A stretch of DNA of 64,000 nt from assembly GCF_038502225.1 (NCBI RefSeq), contig NC_091311.1:37039581-37103580 (forward strand), written 5' to 3'. Under the pieces are notes generated by a model, which searched no databases, was not told the DNA's origin, and saw only the letters and a program-made list of their open reading frames with translations. Of this stretch, positions 33,577-45,791 are shown piece after piece. How positions within the stretch are numbered: position 1 is the first letter of the stretch; each line of letters begins with the position of its first letter. The position numbers and the translations under genes are program-made. The DNA is from Cherax quadricarinatus (lineage: Eukaryota; Arthropoda; Malacostraca; Decapoda; Parastacidae).

Positions 33577-34649
33577 CCCTTTGAGGGTCGACAGGCCCTC
33601 TCCGAAACTCGTTCTCAGGGTCGGCCAAATTTAAAAAAAAAAAAAATTATTTTCTCTTATGAAAAGATAGAGAATCTTTTCCCGATCATAAAGACACCAA
33701 AAGTTTGAAATTTGATAGAAAACTTACGGAATTATGCTCTCGCAAAGTTAGCGGTCTCGGCGATGTTTACGCATCGGCGATTTTGCCCACTTTGAGCCCC
33801 ATTTTCGGCCAATTTCACTGTACTAGTCGACAAAAAACATGAATATTTCGCTAGAACTTCATTTTTTCTATCGAATGGGTGCAAGAAACCACTCATTTAT
33901 GAAATTCAACTATCCAGTACAGTGGTCAGAATTTAGCAATTTTGCCAATTTCACACAAATTTCAAAAGATGCCAATTTCCGAATAGGGTCCAGAATAAAC
34001 AAGAAAGACATTCCTAGCACTAAAATGATTTTTCCTCTAGTCATTAGTAACGTCTCAAGGCCCCTCTTATATTCTTTTGCTTTCCACTTTGAATTTTTAT
34101 TTTCACAAAAAAATATAAGATTTACTGTTATGCAGACTACTGCATTAGTGTAAAAAATGGTATAAATATTATTGGTGCACTTGTGAAAGAATATTAGACT
34201 CACCAGTTGACGTGTATTGCACGCTTGGCACGATTTGTGTACTTTTGAAGTTTGGTAAAAATCGAACATTTCTGCTACTTTGAGCTCAATTTCAAGGCAC
34301 TTTTCTTTGTAAAACCAGTCAAAATCATCTCAATTTCTGTAATATGTCTTCCATTCTATAAAATGAGACCAAGAAAACTAGAATACAACAATAAATACCA
34401 TACGAAAATACACTGCAAAGTCGCTGATTTATTCAAAAAAAATGGTCAAAGTTTTTTTTTTCTCATTATGCACTGTGTGCTGCAGGATTTTTTTTAGACT
34501 GTGCACACTGACCACATAGACCCATTCTTTCATATGAAGGCCTACCAGCTTTCTCCCACTAGATTTGAGGCCGCTAGAATTTATGAGTACTAGTACGTCA
34601 AAAACCCCTACGCGTAAGACGTACTAGTACGACGAAAACCCTCAAAGGG
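33577..34649. mobile_element. E1: TTAA MITE inverted relative to D
   Basis: 1073 bp between TTAA 33573-33576 (shared with D) and 34650-34653. Ends CCCTTTGAGGGTCGACAGG and CCCTCAAAGGG. Interior homologous to D in opposite orientation, so D and E are joined tail to tail by one TTAA. Palindromes AGTACTAGTACG (34586-34597) and CGTACTAGTACG (34620-34631). Confidence 0.9.
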
Positions 34650-34653
34650 TTAA

Positions 34654-34912
34654 TAAGAGGTTGGTATCAGGATCAATGCTTGTAATCATCAGATTTAGAG
34701 TGAATCTATAACTAGACTTAAGTATAAGACAAAGTAAATATTCTAAAGCTAAAAAATAAAGGTGCTATGGAATATAATAGTAAAAATAAAAAAAACAATA
34801 AAAGTATTACACTTTAGCACCTGCAGTAGCACCCTAGTTTTTTAACAAAAGTGACTATAATGAAAAAAGAAAGAAAAATATTTTAGCACCTGAATTTGTC
34901 CCTTGATTGTTA
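34654..34912 (-). other. LINE-A inter-ORF tract, unit 1
   Basis: TAAGAGGTTGGTATCAGGAT and following bases match 5230-5340 of LINE-A copy 1, the sequence next to the D/E insertion site. Confidence 0.8.
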
Positions 34913-35266
34913 TTAACCCCTTGGCTGTCGCGGTCGTATATATACGTCATAGGAGATACCGTGTTTGACATATATATACGCATAAATTCTAGCGGCTTCA
35001 AATCAAGCAGGAGAAAGCTGGTAGGCCCACATGTGAGAGAATGGGTCTCTATGGTCAGTGTGCACCATATAAAAAAAATCAGGGAGCCAGTGGTGCATTG
35101 TGAGAATGCTGTTTCAGTCCTCCTTTTTCAGCATGTCTAGCGGTAAGAAATATGTGACTCCCCAGCAAATCTGGGACTCTTCTCTTCCCAAGTGATGCTC
35201 TAACACAGATGGAAGTGTCAGTGAAGATTAATTTCATGATTTCGAGGAGTTTGAGACCAAAAGCAA

Positions 35267-35438
35267 TGGAGGAGGAGGAGGAAGAGGAAGAAGCGGAAGA
35301 AGAGGAAGAAGAGGAAGAAGAAGATGAGGAAGATGAGGAAGAAGAAGAAGAAGAAGAAGAAGAAGAAGAAGAAGAAGAAGAAGAAGAAGAAGAAGAAGAA
35401 GAAGAAGAAGAAGATGAGGAAGAAGAGGAAGAGGAATA
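35267..35438 (+). repeat. GAA/GAG purine array in B1
   Basis: About 170 bp of GAA with GAG and GAT interruptions. Equivalent arrays in B2 (about 42491-42666), B3 (48627-48790) and B4 (55809-55978) differ in length. Confidence 0.93.
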
Positions 35439-36129
35439 ATAATAATAATAATATGTAATAATAATAATATGTTCCCTTGAAGCATGAAAAACAGTTCACC
35501 CCATGACAGAGACAAGATAAGGGGAGATAACATCTGATAAGAGCTGACGTTTGATGAGCGTAAATGAGGGTGGAGGGAGGGTGCAGTTGATAAAAGATTA
35601 GATGACCATCCCCTTCCCTTTGTTTTTGCTGGTACACTAACATTTCTGTCTGTCTATTTGTCTGTCTGCCAAGCTCCCTGTCTATCTGTCTAGCTCTCTG
35701 TCTCAGAGAGAGCCACAAGACTGTCATCATCACGTTTACTCACATCTTCAAGCAGAGTATAGCACTTTGTCTGGATTTATTGGGTTATCCTAGGTAATTT
35801 ACACTATGTATACTTGTATTTATGTGTACCTGTGAGACAGAGATAGACAGAGAGAGAGAGAGAGAGAGACAGAGAGAGACAGATTGAAAGAGATAAAATG
35901 AGGGAGAAAGATAATTAGATAGAATGGAGGGGAAGCAGCATCCGACCCCATTGTTTTGACAGGCGGTAGGGGGAGTGAGTAATGAGACAATATGTCATTT
36001 TGACAGCTGCTGACTCCTGACTCAAAACAATTATAAGCCACACACTTGCACACAAGACAAGCTTGCTGAATGGAGATAATAGCAGTTATATGAAAGTATC
36101 TAGTGACTATATATGTGTATATATATTAT

Positions 36130-36490
36130 AGAAACCAGAAGCAAGAAGGGAAGGCAGGAATGAAGGAAGGACGAGATGAAAGGAAGGAAAAAAGTAAGGA
36201 AGGACAGATGAAGGAATGTAGGAAGAGAGGTAGGAAAGGAATGCAGGAAAGGAATGAAGGAAAGGAATGCAGGAAAGGAATGAAGGAAAGGAATGGAGGA
36301 AAGGAATGCAGGAAAGGAATGCAGGAAAGGAATGCAGGAAAGGAATGAAGGAAAGGAATGCAGGAAAGGAATGCAGGAAAGGAATGAAGGATAGGAATGC
36401 AGGAAAGGAATGAAGGAAAGGAATGCAGGAAAGGAATGAAGGAAAGGAATGCAGGAAAGGAATGAAGGAAAGGAATGCAGGAAGGAATGA
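36130..36490 (+). repeat. GGAATGMAGGAAA minisatellite in B1
   Basis: Units of about 15 bp, GGAATGCAGGAAA or GGAATGAAGGAAA, repeated over some 360 bp of purine-rich plus strand. Counterparts in B2, B3 and B4. The frames encoding Arg-Lys-Gly-Met-Gln-Glu repeats are by-products. Confidence 0.92.
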
Positions 36491-36545
36491 TGACACACGA
36501 CCATTTACCTAGGATAACTACATAACACAACTGCCTGCTAATACT

Positions 36546-36746
36546 TTGAAGAAAACTGCTCAGACGAGGTGTTTTGTCTTTGCACATAAAAAAAAACTTC
36601 CACAAAAATGCACACACACTGGTTTTATGTGTGAGGAGTGTAAAACACCACTGTGTATGACACCATGTTTTATGTGTGAGGAGTGTAAAATACCATTGTG
36701 TATGAAAACATGTTTCAAAGAGTTACACAAGCTGCAGAACTTCTAG
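36546..36746 (+). pseudogene. piggyBac C-terminal cysteine-rich domain with duplicated motif (B1)
   Basis: A 66-codon frame. Start KKTAQTRCFVFAHKKKLPQK aligns with the C-terminal domain of the element P transposase (KKKAQKKCYVCAHTKKKK). FMCEECKTPLCMTPCF is followed directly by a second, diverged copy FMCEECKIPLCMKTCF, then KELHKLQNF and the stop. P has one copy. In piggyBac this zinc-binding domain contacts the transposon ends. The first cysteine pair is reduced (C-F-V-F in place of C-Y-V-C), so the fold may be damaged. Same frame in B2 (43767-43967), B3 (49889-50089) and B4 (57090-57290). Confidence 0.85.
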
Positions 36747-37233
36747 GAATATGTCCAGTGACTGTATATTGGTATATATATTATAGAACAATAGTAATAA
36801 AAAAAATTTTGTATTGTTTGCTTTTGTAAACAAGTTTTGTAAACAATATATTGATAATTATGTTTGTGTGCTTATTGTGTTGTATACAACGAGTGTATAT
36901 ATGTACATTGCACCTTACTTTGGTCTCACAGGCCACATAAGTTATGTGAAAAAATAAAATAGTGAAAAAAAAACAACAAACCTTCAAATACAAGTAAACC
37001 AAAGTTTACTGGGTGAGTGGCAGTCGCCGCTCTTGCCATATGCGGCTCATTTTCTGCAAACTCCATGCCTCTATATCTGGGTAAGTACTGATGGGAAAAT
37101 TTTTTTTTTTGGACTGAAACAATCAGAAAAATAATCTTAACATTTTCATAAGAAAAAATAATTTTTTTTTTCGAATATTTTGCGACACCAGGAGACACAT
37201 CAAGATTGGGCCTTTCGACAGTCAAAGGGTTAA

Positions 37234-37409
37234 AACTAAGAGTAAAATAATTACTGAATAAAGGGCAGTACACACTGATGTAATATTTATAAACTGGGAT
37301 TAAAGGGAAAAATTTGGTAAGATTGTGAAAAAAGATAATAAGGGATTTATAACAATGTATAAATGGGAATAACTGGTAATACAGATACTAGGAAAAAGTA
37401 AAGTTCTTA
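37234..37409 (-). other. LINE-A spacer tract, unit 1
   Basis: 176 bp of AT-rich LINE spacer between B1 and C2, ending AAGTTCTTATTAA at the C2 insertion site. Confidence 0.7.
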
Positions 37410-37413
37410 TTAA

Positions 37414-38367
37414 CCCTTTGAGGGTCGACAGGCCCTCTCCGAAACTCGTTCTCAGGGTCGGCCAAATTTCAAAAAAAAAAAAAAATTATTTTTTCTTATG
37501 AAAAAATAGAGTTTTTTTTTCTAAACATTATAGGATAAACAAAAAAAAATTACCATCAATACTTACGGAGATATGGATGCATGAAGTTTGCAGAAAATGA
37601 GCCGCGTATGGCAACAGCGGCGACTGCCGCTCACCCGGTAAACTTTAGTTTACTTGTATTTGAAGGTTTGTTGTTTTTTTCACTATTTTATTTTTTCACA
37701 TAACTTATGTGGCCTGTGAGACCAAAGTAAGGTGCAATGTACATATATACACTCGTTGTATACAACACAATAAGCACACAAACATAATTATCAATATATT
37801 GTTTACAAAACTTGTTTACAAAAACAAACAATACAAAACATTGTTTATTATTATTGTTCTATAATATATATACCAATATACAGTCACTGAACATATTCCT
37901 ATTAGTTCTGCAGCTTGTGGAACTCTGAAACATGGTGTAATACACAATGGTGTTTTATCTTTCTCCCTCATTCTATCTCTTTCAATCTGTCTCTCTCTTT
38001 CTATCTGTCTGTCTATCTCTGTCTCACAGGTACACATAAATACAAGTATACATAGTATAAATTACCTAGGATAACCCAAGAAATCCAGACAAAGTGCTAT
38101 ACTTTGCTTGAAGATGTGAGTAAAAGTGATGACACAGTCTTGTGGCTCTCTGAGACAGAGAGCTAGACAGATAGACAGATAGACAGGGAGCTTGACAGAC
38201 AGACAGATAGACAGACAGAAATGTTAGTGTACCAGTACCAGTGTACTAGTGTTCCACCCTCCTCCTCCTCTTCTTCCTCTTCCTCCTCTTCCCCCTACTC
38301 ATCCTCCTCTTCCCCCTACTCTTCCTCATACTCTTCCTCTTCCTCCTCTTCCTCTTCCTCCTACTCT

Positions 38368-38399
<32 letters not shown>

Positions 38400-38526
38400 C
38401 TCTTCTTCCTCTTCCTCCTACTCTTCCTCCTCCTCCTCTTCTTCCTCTTCCTCCTCTTCCCCCTAATCTTCCTCCTACTATTCCTCTTCCTCCTCCTCTT
38501 CCTCTTATTCCTCTTCCTCCTACTCT

Positions 38527-38558
<32 letters not shown>

Positions 38559-39941
38559 CTCTTCTTCCTCTTCCCCCTACTCTTCCTCCTTCTCCTTCTC
38601 CTCCTCCTCCATAGTGTAAATTACCAGGAGTCGGCAGCTGTCAAAATGACATATTGTCTCATTACTCACTCCCCCTCCCGCCTGTCAAAACAATGGGGTC
38701 GGATGCTGCTTCCCTTCCTCCATTCTATCTAATTATCTTTCTTCCTCATTCTATCTGTCTTTTTATCTCTGTCTCACAGGTACACATAAATACAAGTATA
38801 CATAGTATAAATTACCTAGGATAACCCAAGAAACCCAGACAAAGTGCTATACTCTGCTTGAAGATGTGAGTAAAAGTGATGACACAGTCTTGTGGCTCTC
38901 TGAGACAGAGAGCTAGACGGATAGACAGGGAGCTTGACAGACAGGCAAATAGACAGACAGAAATGTTAGTATACCAGCAAAAACAAAGGGAGGGCGATGT
39001 TCATCTCATCTTTTGGCATCAGCTCTACCCTCATTTACCCTCATCAAACGTCAGCACTTATCAGATGTTATCTCCCCTTATCTTGTTACTGTCATGGGTG
39101 AACATTTATTATTACATATTATTATTATTATTATTACCTATTATTATTATGTATTATTATTATTATTATGTATTATTGTTATCATTACGTATTCTTCTTC
39201 TTCCTCCTCCTTCTCCTCTTCTTCCTCCTCCTCCTCCTCCTCCTCCTCCTCTTCTTCCTCCTCCTCCTCCTCCTCCTCCTCCTCTTCTTCCTCCTCCTCC
39301 TCCTCTGCCTCCTCCTCCTCTTGCCTCCTCCTCCTCTTGCCTCCTCCTCCTCTGCCTCCTCCTCCTCTGCCTCCTCCTCCTCCTCCATTCTTGGAACAAG
39401 TTTGAAGAGCTTGTAGTTTATAATCACTATCACTATCATCACCAATGCTCACATCTGAGTCTGGGATTTTGGAAAATAGGAGTTTCCTCTTTGATTCTGG
39501 TACAACTGAACGTGAACAAGACGGCCCAGCACCAGAGGTGGAAGGCTGTGGGTTGTCTGGGTTTTCCTCACTATTACCCATATTATGGTCATTAGTTTCG
39601 GTCAAAACCTCACCAGAACCTTGAAACTCATCTTCACTGTCACTTCCATCTGTATTAGAACTGTCACTGGGGAACAAAAGTGTCCCAATTCGCCGAGGAG
39701 TGAGGAACTTCTTACCGCAGGGCACGGTGGAAATTGTGTACTATGATGGCATTCCCACAATGCACCACTGGGTCCCAGATTTTTTTCCTACTGTGCACAC
39801 CCACCACACAGACCCATTCTCTCACATCTAGGCTTATCAGCCTTTTCCTGCGAGATTTGAGGCCGCTAGAATTTATGCGTACTAGTACGTCAAAAACCCC
39901 TACGCGTAAGACGTACTAGTATGACCAAAACCCTCAAAGGG
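37414..39941 (-). mobile_element. C2
   Basis: 2528 bp. Left flank is LINE spacer, right flank is D, so it is a hybrid of the two C insertion sites. N-terminal remnant frame 39147-39725. Confidence 0.9.
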
Positions 39942-39945
39942 TTAA

Positions 39946-40794
39946 AACAGCAATTTTGCAGTGTATTTTTGTATGGTATTTATGGTTGTATTTTAGTTTT
40001 CCTGGTCTCATTTTATAGAATGGAAGACATATTACAGAAATTGAGATGATTTTGATTGGTTTCACAATGAAAAGTATCTTGAAATTCAGCTCAAATTAGA
40101 AGAAATGTTTGATTTTTACCAAAGTACAAAAGTAAACAAATCATGCCAAGCGTCCAATACACATCAACTGGTGAGTCTAATATTCTTTCACAAGTGTGCT
40201 GATATTATTTATACCATTTCTACACCATTTCTACACTAATGCAGTAGTCTGCATAACAGTAAATCTTCTATTTATTGTGAGAATAAAAATTCAAAGTGGA
40301 AAGCAAAAGAGATGTAAGAGGGGCCTGGGGACGTGACTAATGAACAGAGAAAATGTTATTTTAGTGCCAGGAATGTCTATCATGTTTATTCTGGACTCTA
40401 TTTTGAAATTGGCATCTTCTGAAATTTGTGTGAAATTGGCAACATTGCCAATTTCTGACCACTTTACTCGATAGTTGAAATCGGTAAATGGGTGGTTTCT
40501 TGTACTCATTCAATAGAAAAAATGGAGTTCTAGCAAAATAAATATGATTTTTGTCGACTAGTACACTGGAATTGGCCGAAAATAGGGCTCAAAGTGGGTG
40601 AAATTGCCGATGCGTAAACATCGTCAAGACCGCTAACTTCATGAGAGCATAATTCTGTAAGTTTTCCATGAAATTTCATACTTTTGGTGTCATTATGATT
40701 GGGAAAAGATTCTCTATCATTTCATAAGAAAAAATAATTTTTTTTTTCCAAAAAATTTTCGAGTTTAGGAGAGGGCCTCTCGACCCTGAAAGGG
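39946..40794. mobile_element. D right part, unit 2
   Basis: Starts AACAGCAATTTTGCAG after TTAA 39942-39945; ends at TTAA 40795-40798. Left part of D absent. Confidence 0.88.
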
Positions 40795-40798
40795 TTAA

Positions 40799-41873
40799 CC
40801 CTTTGAGGGTCGACAGGCCCTCTCCGAAACTCGTTCTCAGGGTCGGCCAAATTTAAAAAAAAAAAAAAAATTATTTTCTCTTATGAAAAGATAGAGAATC
40901 TTTTCCCGATCATAAAGACACCAAAAGTTTGAAATTTGATAGAAAACTTACGGAATTATGCTCTCCCAAAGTTAGCGGTCTCGGCGATGTTTACGCATCG
41001 GCGATTTTGCCCACTTTGAGCCCCATTTTCGGCCAATTTCACTGTACTAGTCGACAAAAAACATGAATATTTCGCTAGAACTCCATTTTTTCTATCGAAT
41101 GGGTGCAAGAAACCACTCATTTATGAAATTCAACTATCCAGTACAGTGGTCAGAATTTAGCAATTTTGCCAATTTCACACAAATTTCAAAAGATGCCAAT
41201 TTCCGAATAGGGTCCAGAATAAACAAGAAAGACATTCCTAGCACTAAAATGATTTTTCCTCTAATCATTAGTAACGTCTCAAGGCCCCTCTTATATTCTT
41301 TTGCTTTCCACTTTGAATTTTTATTTTCACAAAAAATATAAGATTTACTGTTATGCAGACTACTGCATTAGTGTAAAAAATGGTATAAATATTATTGGTG
41401 CACTTGTGAAAGAATATTAGACTCACCAGTTGACGTGTATTGCACGCTTGGCACGATTTGTGTACTTTTGAAGTTTGGTAAAAATCGAACATTTCTGCTA
41501 CTTTGAGCTCAATTTCAAGGCACTTTTCTTTGTAAAACCAGTTAAAATCATCTCAATTTCTGTAATATGTCTTCCATTCTATAAAATGAGACCAAGAAAA
41601 CTAGAATACAACAATAAATACCATACGAAAATACACTGCAAAGTCGCTGATTTATTAAAAAAAAATGGTCAAAGTTTTTTTTTTTCTCATTATGCACTGT
41701 GTGCTGCAGGATTTTTTTTAGACTGTGCACACTGACCACATAGACCCATTCTTTCATATGAAGGCCTACCAGCTTTCTCCCACTAGATTTGAGGCCGCTA
41801 GAATTTATGAGTACTAGTACGTCAAAAACCCCTACGCGTAAGACGTACTAGTACGACGAAAACCCTCAAAGGG
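40799..41873. mobile_element. E2
   Basis: 1075 bp, TTAA 40795-40798 and 41874-41877. Confidence 0.9.
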
Positions 41874-41877
41874 TTAA

Positions 41878-42136
41878 TAAGAGGTTGGTATCAGGATCAA
41901 TGCTTGTAATCATCAGATTTAGAGTGAATCTATAACTAGACTTAAGTATAAGACAAAGTAAATATTCTAAAGCTAAAAAATAAAGGTGCTATGGAATATA
42001 ATAGTAAAAATAAAAAAAACAATAAAAGTATTACACTTTAGCACCTGCAGTAGCACCCTAGTTTTTTAACAAAAGTGACTATAATGAAAAAAGAAAGAAA
42101 AATATTTTAGCACCTGAATTTGTCCCTTGATTGTTA
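41878..42136 (-). other. LINE-A inter-ORF tract, unit 2
   Basis: Copy of 34654-34912; shares TGAAAAAAGAAAG with unit 1. Confidence 0.8.
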
Positions 42137-42140
42137 TTAA

Positions 42141-43080
42141 CCCCTTGGCTGTCGCGGTCGTATATATACGTCATAGGAGATACCGTGTTTGACGTATATA
42201 TACGCATAAATTCTAGCGGCTTCAAATCAAGCAGGAGAAAGCTGGTAGGCCCACATGTGAGAGAATGGGTCTCCATGGTCAGTGTGCACCATATAAAAAA
42301 AATCAGGGAGCCAGTGGTGCATTGTGAGAATGCTGTTTCAGTCCTCCTTTTTCAGCATGTCTAGCGGTAAGAAATATGTGACTCCCCAGCAAATCTGGGA
42401 CTCTTCTCTTCCCAAGTGATGCTCTAACACAGATGGAAGTGTCAGTGAAGATTAATTTCATGATTTCGAGGAGTTTGAGACCAAAAGCAATGGAGGAGGA
42501 GGAGGAAGAGGAAGAAGCGGAAGAAGAGGAAGAAGAGGAAGAAGAAGATGAGGAAGATGAGGAAGAAGAAGAAGAAGAAGAAGAAGAAGAAGAAGAAGAA
42601 GAAGAAGAAGAAGAAGAAGAAGAAGAAGAAGAAGAAGAAGAAGATGAGGAAGAAGAGGAAGAGGAATAATAATAATAATAATACGTAATAATAATAATAT
42701 GTTCCCTTGAAGCATGAAAAACAGTTCACCCCATGACAGTGACAAGATAAGGGGAGATAACATCTGATAAGAGCTGACGTTTGATGAGCGTAAATGAGGG
42801 TGGAGGGAGGGTGCAGTTGATAAAAGATTAGATGACCATCCCCTTCCCTTTGTTTTTGCTGGTACACTAACATTTCTGTCTGTCTATTTGTCTGTCTGCC
42901 AAGCTCCCTGTCTATCTGTCTAGCTCTCTGTCTCAGAGAGAGCCACAAGACTGTGTCATCATCACGTTTACTCACATCTTCAAGCAGAGTATAGCACTTT
43001 GTCTGGATTTATTGGGTTATCCTAGGTAATTTACACTATGTATACTTGTATTTATGTGTACCTGTGAGACAGAGATAGAC

Positions 43081-43111
<31 letters not shown>

Positions 43112-44448
43112 GACAGATTGAAAGAGATAAAATGAGGGAGAAAGATAATTAGATAGAATGGAGGGGAAGCAGCATCCGACCCCATTGTTTTGACAGGCGG
43201 TAGGGAAGGTGAGTAATGAGACAATATGTCATTTTGACAGCTGCTGACTCCTGACTCAAAACAATTAAAAGCCACACACTTGCACACAAGACAAGCTTGC
43301 TGAATGGAGATAATAGCAGTTATATGAAAGTATCTAGTGACTATATATGTGTATATATATTATAGAAACCAGAAGCAAGAAGGGAAGGCAGGAATGAAGG
43401 AAGGACGAGATGAAAGGAAGGAAAAAAGTAAGGAAGGACAGATGAAGGAATGTAGGAAGAGAGGTAGGAAAGGAATGCAGGAAAGGAATGAAGGAAAGGA
43501 ATGCAGGAAAGGAATGAAGGAAAGGAATGGAGGAAAGGAATGCAGGAAAGGAATGCAGGAAAGGAATGCAGGAAAGGAATGAAGGAAAGGAATGCAGGAA
43601 AGGAATGCAGGAAAGGAATGAAGGATAGGAATGCAGGAAAGGAATGAAGGAAAGGAATGCAGGAAAGGAATGAAGGAAAGGAATGCAGGAAAGGAATGCA
43701 GGAAGGAATGATGACACATGACCATTTACCTAGGATAACTACATAACACAACTGCCTGCTAATACTTTGAAGAAAACTGCTCAGACGAGGTGTTTTGTCT
43801 TTGCACATAAAAAAAAACTTCCACAAAAATGCACACACACTGGTTTTATGTGTGAGGAGTGTAAAACACCACTGTGTATGACACCATGTTTTATGTGTGA
43901 GGAGTGTAAAATACCATTGTGTAGGAAAACATGTTTCAAAGAGTTACACAAGCTGCAGAACTTCTAGGAATATGTCCAGTGACTGTATATTGGTATATAT
44001 ATTATAGAACAATAGTAATAAAAAAAATTTTGTATTGTTTGTTTTTGTAAACAAGTTTTGTAAACAATATATTGATAATTATGTTTGTGTGCTTATTGTG
44101 TTGTATACAACGAGTGTATATATGTACATTGCACCTTACTTTGGTCTCACAGGCCACATAAGTTATGTGAAAAAATAAAATAGTGAAAAAAACAACAAAC
44201 CTTCAAATACAAATAAACCAAAGTTTACTGGGTGAGTGGCAGTCGCCGCTCTTGCCATATGCGGCTCATTTTCTGCAAACTCCATGCCTCTATATCTGGG
44301 TAAGTACTGATGGGAAAAAATTTTTTTTTGGACTGAAACAATCAGAAAAATAATCTTAACATTTTCATAAGAAAAAATAATTTTTTTTTTCGAATATTTT
44401 GCGACACCAGGAGACACATCAAGATTGGGCCTTTCGACAGTCAAAGGG
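42141..44448 (+). mobile_element. B2
   Basis: 2308 bp, TTAA 42137-42140 and 44449-44452. Both palindromes are perfect CGTATATATACG. In the cysteine-rich frame (43767-43967) a Met of the second motif copy is changed to Arg. Confidence 0.9.
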
Positions 44449-44452
44449 TTAA

Positions 44453-44628
44453 AACTAAGAGTAAAATAATTACTGAATAAAGGGCAGTACACACTGATGT
44501 AATATTTATAAACTGGGATTAAAGGGAAAAATTTGGTAAGATTGTGAAAAAAGATAATAAGGGATTTATAACAATGTATAAATGGGAATAACTGGTAATA
44601 CAGATACTAGGAAAAAGTAAAGTTCTTA
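44453..44628 (-). other. LINE-A spacer tract, unit 2
   Basis: Copy of 37234-37409. Confidence 0.7.
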
Positions 44629-44632
44629 TTAA

Positions 44633-45585
44633 CCCTTTGAGGGTCGACAGGCCCTCTCCGAAACTCGTTCTCAGGGTCGGCCAAATTTCAAAAAAAAAAA
44701 AAATTATTTTTTCTTATGAAAAAATAGAGTTTTTTTTTCTAAACATTATAGGATAAACAAAAAAAAATTACCATCAATACTTACGGAGATATGGATGCAT
44801 GAAGTTTGCAGAAAATGAGCCGCGTATGGCAACAGTGGCGACTGCCGCTCACCCGGTAAACTTTAGTTTACTTGTATTTGAAGGTTTGTTGTTTTTTTCA
44901 CTATTTTATTTTTTCACATAACTTATGTGGCCTGTGAGACCAAAGTAAGGTGCAATGTACATATATACACTCGTTGTATACAACACAATAAGCACACAAA
45001 CATAATTATCAATATATTGTTTACAAAACTTGTTTACAAAAACAAACAATACAAAACATTGTTTATTATTATTGTTCTATAATATATATACCAATATACA
45101 GTCACTGAACATATTCCTATTAGTTCTGCAGCTTGTGGAACTCTGAAACATGGTGTCATACACAATGGTGTTTTATCTTTCTCCCTCATTCTATCTCTTT
45201 CAATCTGTCTCTCTCTTTCTATCTGTCTGTCTATCTCTGTCTCACAGGTACACATAAATACAAGTATACATAGTATAAATTACCTAGGATAACCCAAGAA
45301 ATCCAGACAAAGTGCTATACTTTGCTTGAAGATGTGAGTAAAAGTGATGACACAGTCTTGTGGCTCTCTGAGACAGAGAGCTAGACAGATAGACAGATAG
45401 ACAGGGAGCTTGACAGACAGACAAATAGACAGACAGAAATGTTAGTGTACCAGTACCAGTGTACTAGTGTTCCACCCTCCTCCTCCTCTTCTTCCTCTTC
45501 CTCCTCTTCCCCCTACTCATCCTCCTCTTCCCCCTACTCTTCCTCATACTCTTCCTCTTCCTCCTCTTCCTCTTCCTCCTACTCT

Positions 45586-45617
<32 letters not shown>

Positions 45618-45744
45618 CTCTTCTTCCTCTTCCTCCTACTCTTCCTCCTCCTCCTCTTCTTCCTCTTCCTCCTCTTCTCCCTAATCTTCCTCCTACTATT
45701 CCTCTTCCTCCTCCTCTTCCTCTTATTCCTCTTCCTCCTACTCT

Positions 45745-45791
<47 letters not shown>

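Larger units (their letters stand above)
34917..37229 (+). mobile_element. B1: internally deleted piggyBac element, opposite orientation
   Basis: TTAA 34913-34916 and 37230-37233. Ends CCCCTTGGCTGTCG and CGACAGTCAAAGGG. On the plus strand a decayed transposase start (ATG 35133, stop after about 20 codons) is followed by a GAA array (35267-35438), TAA repeats, TCTG/GACA stretches, a GA run (35838-35872), a GGAATGCAGGAAA-type array (36130-36490) and a transposase C-terminus. Palindromes CGTATATATACG (34935-34946) and CATATATATACG (34969-34980), 34 bp apart. Confidence 0.9.

Noticed and set aside
36100..36617. Minus-strand frames with repeated Phe-Leu-Ser-Phe-Ile-Pro, resembling multi-pass membrane proteins
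   Set aside because: They arise from the GGAATG-type minisatellite in three frames.
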